A DNA stretch of 64,000 bases, taken from CAZRXG01 sp964603985 (lineage in GTDB: Bacteria > Chloroflexota > Anaerolineae > Aggregatilineales > UBA3940). The notes under the pieces were generated by a model, which was given only the letters and a program-made list of their open reading frames with translations, was not told the origin of the DNA and did no database searches. This document shows, piece by piece, positions 60,611-64,000 of the stretch. Where the stretch lies: positions 62,001-126,000 of the forward strand of contig CAZRXG010000005.1 in assembly GCA_964603985.1 (NCBI GenBank), read 5' to 3'. A program made the translations under genes and the position numbers. Each line of letters starts with the position of its first letter. The stretch's first letter is position 1.

Positions 60611-60975
60611 ACCGGCCGGTGGTCCAGTTCGTGCACGACGAGATCCCCGGGGGTATGTACAGAACTCTGGGGAAGAATGGCTACCTTGTCTGGGCTTTTC
60701 GTCACCGCGGCGATACCGTCCGCTGGGTAAGGCTGGTGAAGCCGGATGTGATTGCGGTCGCATTTCGCCTTTCTGACGGGGAAGGGTTGGACGTGCTCGC
60801 TAAACTGAAGGCAGATCCCGGTGTCAGCGACATACCGGTGGTGATGCTGGCGGAGGAACCAGACCCTGAACTTCAGCGGCGTGCCATGGAATTGGGTGCA
60901 TACGGCGTCTACACAGGTCCCCTTGACGCCGATAAGCTGCCGGAGGTATTGCGGGCGGCGCTGGGGGAAGAGTAG
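60082..60975 (+). CDS. zinc-ribbon, receiver, degenerate receiver protein
   Basis: 297 residues from ATG 60082, with GGGAGGGA upstream. The first 177 residues copy the preceding gene (zinc ribbon, receiver with SDDD, ITTDFAKPGM and LCKPC). A further ~115-residue receiver-like domain (VVQFVHDEIPGGMYRTLGKN, VKPDVIAVAFRLSDGEGLDV, VVMLAEEPDPE) lacks the phospho-acceptor: the expected Asp is Ala/Val in IAVAF. Likely a pseudo-receiver for dimerisation or for binding the first domain. The twin gene arose by tandem duplication; this extended form may be the older one. Confidence 0.85.
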   Translation: MARKPVECPKCGNQNDASAKTCANCGIDLKWALEHWSQYVSGPEEGHPPLILVSDDDPVTMELLGMMLEGAGYRVTAMIPPAVPYYGGDGHEVLELAEHLLPDLITTDFAKPGMRGDEMIARLRSNPVLRDIPVVVISAGCMDDRFGAAMEAGATWYLCKPCHPHDLVLAVASILNDRPVVQFVHDEIPGGMYRTLGKNGYLVWAFRHRGDTVRWVRLVKPDVIAVAFRLSDGEGLDVLAKLKADPGVSDIPVVMLAEEPDPELQRRAMELGAYGVYTGPLDADKLPEVLRAALGEE

Positions 60976-61332
60976 CGGGTGTGACAGGCAGCGTGTGGTG
61001 AGGTCACCTGCCTGTGATGGCCTCGTCGGCTTCCGCCGCTTCGCACGGGAACCGGCGCATCAGCCGAAGCGCCCCGCCTGCGGCCACGTCGTCGGGCGTG
61101 ACCCGGAGACCATTCCAATCGTGAGCAGGCCCGGCGATGGCTCTCAGAACAAGATCCCTAGTGGCCGGATCGATTAAAGCTGGTATCATCTTGTGGGGCA
61201 GGCCCGGCCAGGCGTCGACCTGCCCTGGCATCGCGCTGCCCTGCATCGCGCTGCTCTGCATCGTGCCGGTTTATTGACTTCTGGCAGGCATTACTCGATG
61301 CCTTGTGCCATTTTCGACTACAGGAGGACTTC
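60976..61332. other. intergenic region with a possible small minus-strand ORF
   Basis: 357 bases. A minus frame from 61261 to 61004 (85 codons) includes MIPALIDPATRDLVLRAIAG and reads like protein, but has no SD and its start overlaps a 15-base tandem repeat (61229-61265). I rate it possible, not supported. The right end carries the AGGAGG of the corrinoid protein gene. Confidence 0.35.
61229..61265. repeat. 15-base tandem repeat CATCGCGCTGCYCTG
   Basis: Two full units at 61229-61258 and a partial third (CATCGTGCC). Confidence 0.7.
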
Positions 61333-61965
61333 GTGGAGTTCGAGACCATCTACCAGGGTGTGATCGCCGGTGACGCACCGGGCGTCGAGGCTGAAGTGAG
61401 AGCTTCGCTGGATCAGGGCGTGGCGGCGGAGAAGCTGCTCGACGAGGCGCTGATCCCGGCCATGGACGAGGTTGGGCGTCTGTTCGAGGAAGGCGAGGTG
61501 TTCGTGCCGGAGATGCTGGTGGCCGCGCGCGCCATGCAGACCGCGCTCAACGTCCTGCGCCCGCTGCTGGCCGAGACTGGCGTGGAGCCGATGGGCCGGA
61601 TCGCGCTGGGGACGGTGGCCGGTGACCTGCACGACATCGGCAAGAACCTGGTCAGCCTGATGCTGGAAGGCGCCGGGTTCGAGGTGGACGACATCGGCGT
61701 GGATGTGTCGCCTGCCAGATTTGTCGAGGCGGCCAGGTCGGGCGCGCAGGTGCTCGGCATGTCAGCCCTGCTCACGACGACCATGCCCGCCATCAAGACC
61801 ACCATCAACGCGCTGGCCGAAGCGGGCGTGCGGGACAACGTCAGGGTGATCATCGGCGGCGCGCCGGTCACGCAGGCTTATGCCGACGAGGTCGGTGCTG
61901 ACGGCTACGCACCTGACGCCGCCAGCGCGGTCCGGGTGACCAAGAAGCTGCTCGGCGTCGGCTAG
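61333..61965 (+). CDS. corrinoid (B12-binding) protein, MtaC/MtbC type
   Basis: 210 residues from GTG 61333, with AGGAGG seven bases upstream; the ATG at 61303 has no SD. Helical cap domain (B12-binding-2) at about 5-85 (LIPAMDEVGRLFEEGEVFVPEMLVAARAMQ, given here as family pattern), then the Rossmann-type B12 domain with GDLHDIGKNL (His about 101 is the lower cobalt ligand) and the SALLTTTMPAI and IIGGAPVTQAYADEVGADG segments. It shuttles methyl groups on cobalt between two methyltransferases. No methyltransferase gene is adjacent inside the window, so its substrate is open. Confidence 0.9.
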   Translation: MEFETIYQGVIAGDAPGVEAEVRASLDQGVAAEKLLDEALIPAMDEVGRLFEEGEVFVPEMLVAARAMQTALNVLRPLLAETGVEPMGRIALGTVAGDLHDIGKNLVSLMLEGAGFEVDDIGVDVSPARFVEAARSGAQVLGMSALLTTTMPAIKTTINALAEAGVRDNVRVIIGGAPVTQAYADEVGADGYAPDAASAVRVTKKLLGVG

Positions 61966-62067
61966 GTGCCCGCTTCCTCTCCCGGGGGACTCATCACAAC
62001 GCTACAGTGCAGCGAAGCCGCGTCGCGACCGGGTCCCCGGCGGGCATCGGCTGGCAGAAACGGGGGT

Positions 62068-63231
62068 GTGAAGGTGGAATTCGAGTTTGCAACCGCAGCG
62101 CGCATCATCTTCGGGCCGGGAACACTGGAACGGATCGGCCCCATCGTCGAGAAGGTGGGCCGCCGGGCGCTGGTCGTGACCGGCAGCAGCGCCGCCCGCG
62201 CCGCTCCGCTGCTCGACCTGTTGGCCGCCCACAAGATCGACTGCCGGACGTTCGGCGTGGACGCCGAGCCGACCACCGAGCGGGTGCGTGAGGGCGTCGA
62301 GCAGGCCCGCGCGGAGGAGTGCGACTGCGTGATCGGGATCGGCGGGGGGAGCGTCGTGGACGCCGGCAAGGCGATTGCCGCCCTGCTGACCAACGGCGGC
62401 GTCCCGCTCGATTACCTGGAGGTGATCGGGCGCGGGCAGCCGATCACCAGGCCCGCCGCGCCCTACGTCGCCATCCCGACGACGGCCGGCACCGGCACCG
62501 AGGTCACCCGCAACGCGGTGCTGGCCTCACCGGAGCACGGCATCAAGGTCAGCCTGCGCAGCCCGCTGATCCTGCCCGCGGTGGCGCTGGTGGACCCCGA
62601 ATTGACGTACAATCTGCCCCCGGCGCTGACGGCCGCCACCGGCCTGGATGCGCTGACACAGGTGCTTGAGCCTTACCTCTCGCCCCGGGCCAACCCGCTG
62701 ACCGACCTGGTGTGCCGCGATGGTATGCGCCTCGTCGCGGGGGCGCTGCGCCGCGCCTTCGAGGACGGTGGCGATCACGCCGCGCGGCAGGACATGGCGC
62801 TGGCTGCCCTCTATGGGGGGCTGGCGCTCGCCAACGCCAAACTGGGGGCGGTGCACGGCTTTGCCGGGCCGCTGGGCGGGATGTTCCAGGCCGCGCGGCA
62901 TGGGGCGGTGTGCGCCTGTTTGCTGCCGCACGCTATGGCGATCAATTTGCAGGCCCTCGAAGCGCGCGCGCCCGACGGCGAGGCGCTGCGGCGCTGCGGT
63001 GAGGTGGCCCGCATCCTGACCGGCGACGCCGGGGCCACCGCCCGCGACGGCATCCGGTGGATTGAGGCGCTGTGCCAGGCGCTCAAGGTGCCGCCGCTCT
63101 CGGCTTACGGGGTCACGGAGGACGATTTCCCGCTTCTGATTGAGAAGGCGGCTGTGTCCAGCAGCATGCAGGGCAACCCGATCAAGCTCACCCCGGACGA
63201 GATGGGAGAGATCCTGGCGAGAGCGTTATAG
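62068..63231 (+). CDS. iron-type alcohol dehydrogenase
   Basis: 387 residues from GTG 62068. An in-frame extension to 61966 is unlikely, as the protein conventionally begins near VEFEFATAARIIFGPG. NAD site IGIGGGSVVDAGKAIA, PTTAGTGTEVTRNAVL, the metal-binding GLDALTQVLEPYLS and HGFAGPLGGMFQAARHGAVC. In most Fe-ADHs the second metal ligand is His (DALTH); here it is Gln, as in one subfamily I have seen. Oxidises an alcohol or reduces an aldehyde with NAD(P). It follows the corrinoid gene by 102 bases. Confidence 0.88.
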   Translation: MKVEFEFATAARIIFGPGTLERIGPIVEKVGRRALVVTGSSAARAAPLLDLLAAHKIDCRTFGVDAEPTTERVREGVEQARAEECDCVIGIGGGSVVDAGKAIAALLTNGGVPLDYLEVIGRGQPITRPAAPYVAIPTTAGTGTEVTRNAVLASPEHGIKVSLRSPLILPAVALVDPELTYNLPPALTAATGLDALTQVLEPYLSPRANPLTDLVCRDGMRLVAGALRRAFEDGGDHAARQDMALAALYGGLALANAKLGAVHGFAGPLGGMFQAARHGAVCACLLPHAMAINLQALEARAPDGEALRRCGEVARILTGDAGATARDGIRWIEALCQALKVPPLSAYGVTEDDFPLLIEKAAVSSSMQGNPIKLTPDEMGEILARAL

Positions 63232-63287
63232 TCGGTAGTATGGAGGAACGTCTGACCCTGGAGACGTTAAAGGAGAAAACCGGGAAA

Positions 63288-64000
63288 ATGACCTTAAGCA
63301 AGGAAGAGGCAGCCGACCTGCTGCTCCAACTGTGCCAGATCCGGGCCTTTGAGGAGCAGGCCGAGCGCAGCTACATGCAGGGCAAGATACACGGCACTAT
63401 GCACCTGTCCATCGGGCAGGAGGCGGCAGCCGTCGGCTCGATCAGCGTCCTGGAGCCTGACGACTACATCCTGAGCACCCATCGCGGGCACGGGCACTGC
63501 ATCGCCAAGGGCGCCGACCTCAACCTGATGATGGCCGAGTTCTACGGCAAGGAGACCGGCTACTGCCGGGGGCGCGGCGGCTCGATGCACATCGCCGATG
63601 TCGAGGGCGGCAACCTGGGTGCCAACGGCGTGGTCGGCGGTGGCGTCCCGATGGCGGTCGGCGTTGGCCTGGGCCTCAAGATGCAGAAGACCGACCGCAT
63701 CATCCTGGGCTTCTTCGGCGACGGCGCGGCCTCCGGCGGCGCCTTCCACGAGTCGATGGAGATGGCCGTGCTGTACCAGGTGCGCACCGTGTTTGTGTGC
63801 GAAAACAACCAGTACGCGATGTCGTTCCCGGCCCGCAAGTGGACGACCAGCGAGCGGCTGGCCGCCCTCGCCGATTGCTATGGCCTGCCCGGCGTGGCCG
63901 TCGACGGCAACGACCTGCTGGCCGTGCGCGAGGCCGTCAAAGAGGCTGTCGACCGGGCGCGGAGCGGCGGCGGGCCGTCGCTGGTGGTGTGCAATACCTA
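63288..64000 (+). CDS. pyruvate/acetoin dehydrogenase E1 alpha subunit, 3'-truncated by window edge
   Basis: Open to the window end (237 codons) from ATG 63288; an in-frame ATG at 63240 is possible. The SD AAGGAG is a little far from 63288, but family alignment favours it (MTLSKEEAADLLLQLCQIR). E1-alpha features: HLSIGQEAAAVGSI, STHRGHGHCIAKGADLNLMMAE, GRGGSMHIADVEGGNLGANG. The thiamine diphosphate motif runs GFFGDGAASGGAFHESM to the ENNQYAMS segment. With its beta subunit, probably downstream, it decarboxylates a 2-oxo acid or acetoin. Confidence 0.92.
   Translation, partial: MTLSKEEAADLLLQLCQIRAFEEQAERSYMQGKIHGTMHLSIGQEAAAVGSISVLEPDDYILSTHRGHGHCIAKGADLNLMMAEFYGKETGYCRGRGGSMHIADVEGGNLGANGVVGGGVPMAVGVGLGLKMQKTDRIILGFFGDGAASGGAFHESMEMAVLYQVRTVFVCENNQYAMSFPARKWTTSERLAALADCYGLPGVAVDGNDLLAVREAVKEAVDRARSGGGPSLVVCNT

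Noticed and set aside
61004..61261. 85-codon minus-strand ORF
   Set aside because: It reads partly protein-like but has no SD, begins inside a tandem repeat and has no recognisable family; left as possible within the gap entry.

Overview
The window is high-GC bacterial chromosome. It is rich in secreted lipoproteins with long Thr/Pro linkers, beta-propellers, membrane proteins of unknown function and several lineage-specific tandem paralogue clusters. Together with an apparently leaderless promoter, this points to the Chloroflexota (an Anaerolineae-like organism). That assignment is inference from gene style; no rRNA or marker gene is present. No complete tRNA, rRNA gene, CRISPR array or transposase gene is visible.

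Layout. 1-3.7 kb: two surface lipoproteins, a cyclophilin-like protein and two membrane-anchored proteins. 3.8-14.8 kb: nine tandem, same-strand leucine-rich-repeat (LRR) lipoprotein genes. They share a lipobox and a plant-like cysteine-containing N-cap and differ by whole 23-residue modules. 14.9-21.4 kb (minus): a three-gene operon for an exported two-domain protein, a secreted glycosidase/propeller protein and an O-antigen-ligase-like polymerase fused to a glycosidase-like domain, with a clear promoter. 21.7-23.7 kb (minus): an ECF sigma factor and its membrane partner. 23.8-28.6 kb: two duplicated WD40 lipoprotein genes whose repeat unit carries a copy of the ubiX promoter and first codons. 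28.6-32.1 kb: ubiX, ubiD and aconitase-X large and small subunits, the gene set of the archaeal (phosphomevalonate dehydratase/decarboxylase) mevalonate branch.

32.4-39.8 kb: a cluster of small multi-pass membrane proteins (five DUF4386-like, two of a second family, one other), with a flavodoxin, a flavodoxin remnant and a small lipoprotein. 40-44.6 kb: a broken lipoprotein gene, a Tat-exported GH127-like enzyme, membrane proteins and a dual-specificity phosphatase. 44.7-48.5 kb: a GT4/GH63 pair and small proteins. 48.7-51.1 kb: a less GC-rich accessory stretch with an EFR1-type flavodoxin-ferredoxin. 51.6-54.6 kb: DoxX, then a geranylgeranyl-reductase-like flavoprotein translationally coupled to a squalene/phytoene-synthase-like protein. 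54.8-61 kb: an RCC1-like lipoprotein, a cNMP-binding histidine kinase, an M23 peptidase and tandem zinc-ribbon receiver proteins. 61.3-64 kb: a corrinoid protein, an iron-type alcohol dehydrogenase and the start of a pyruvate/acetoin dehydrogenase E1-alpha gene.

The two most notable systems are the LRR lipoprotein array, which looks like a recombining surface-binding repertoire, and the four-gene UbiX/UbiD/aconitase-X module. The latter may link to the isoprenoid genes near 53 kb.
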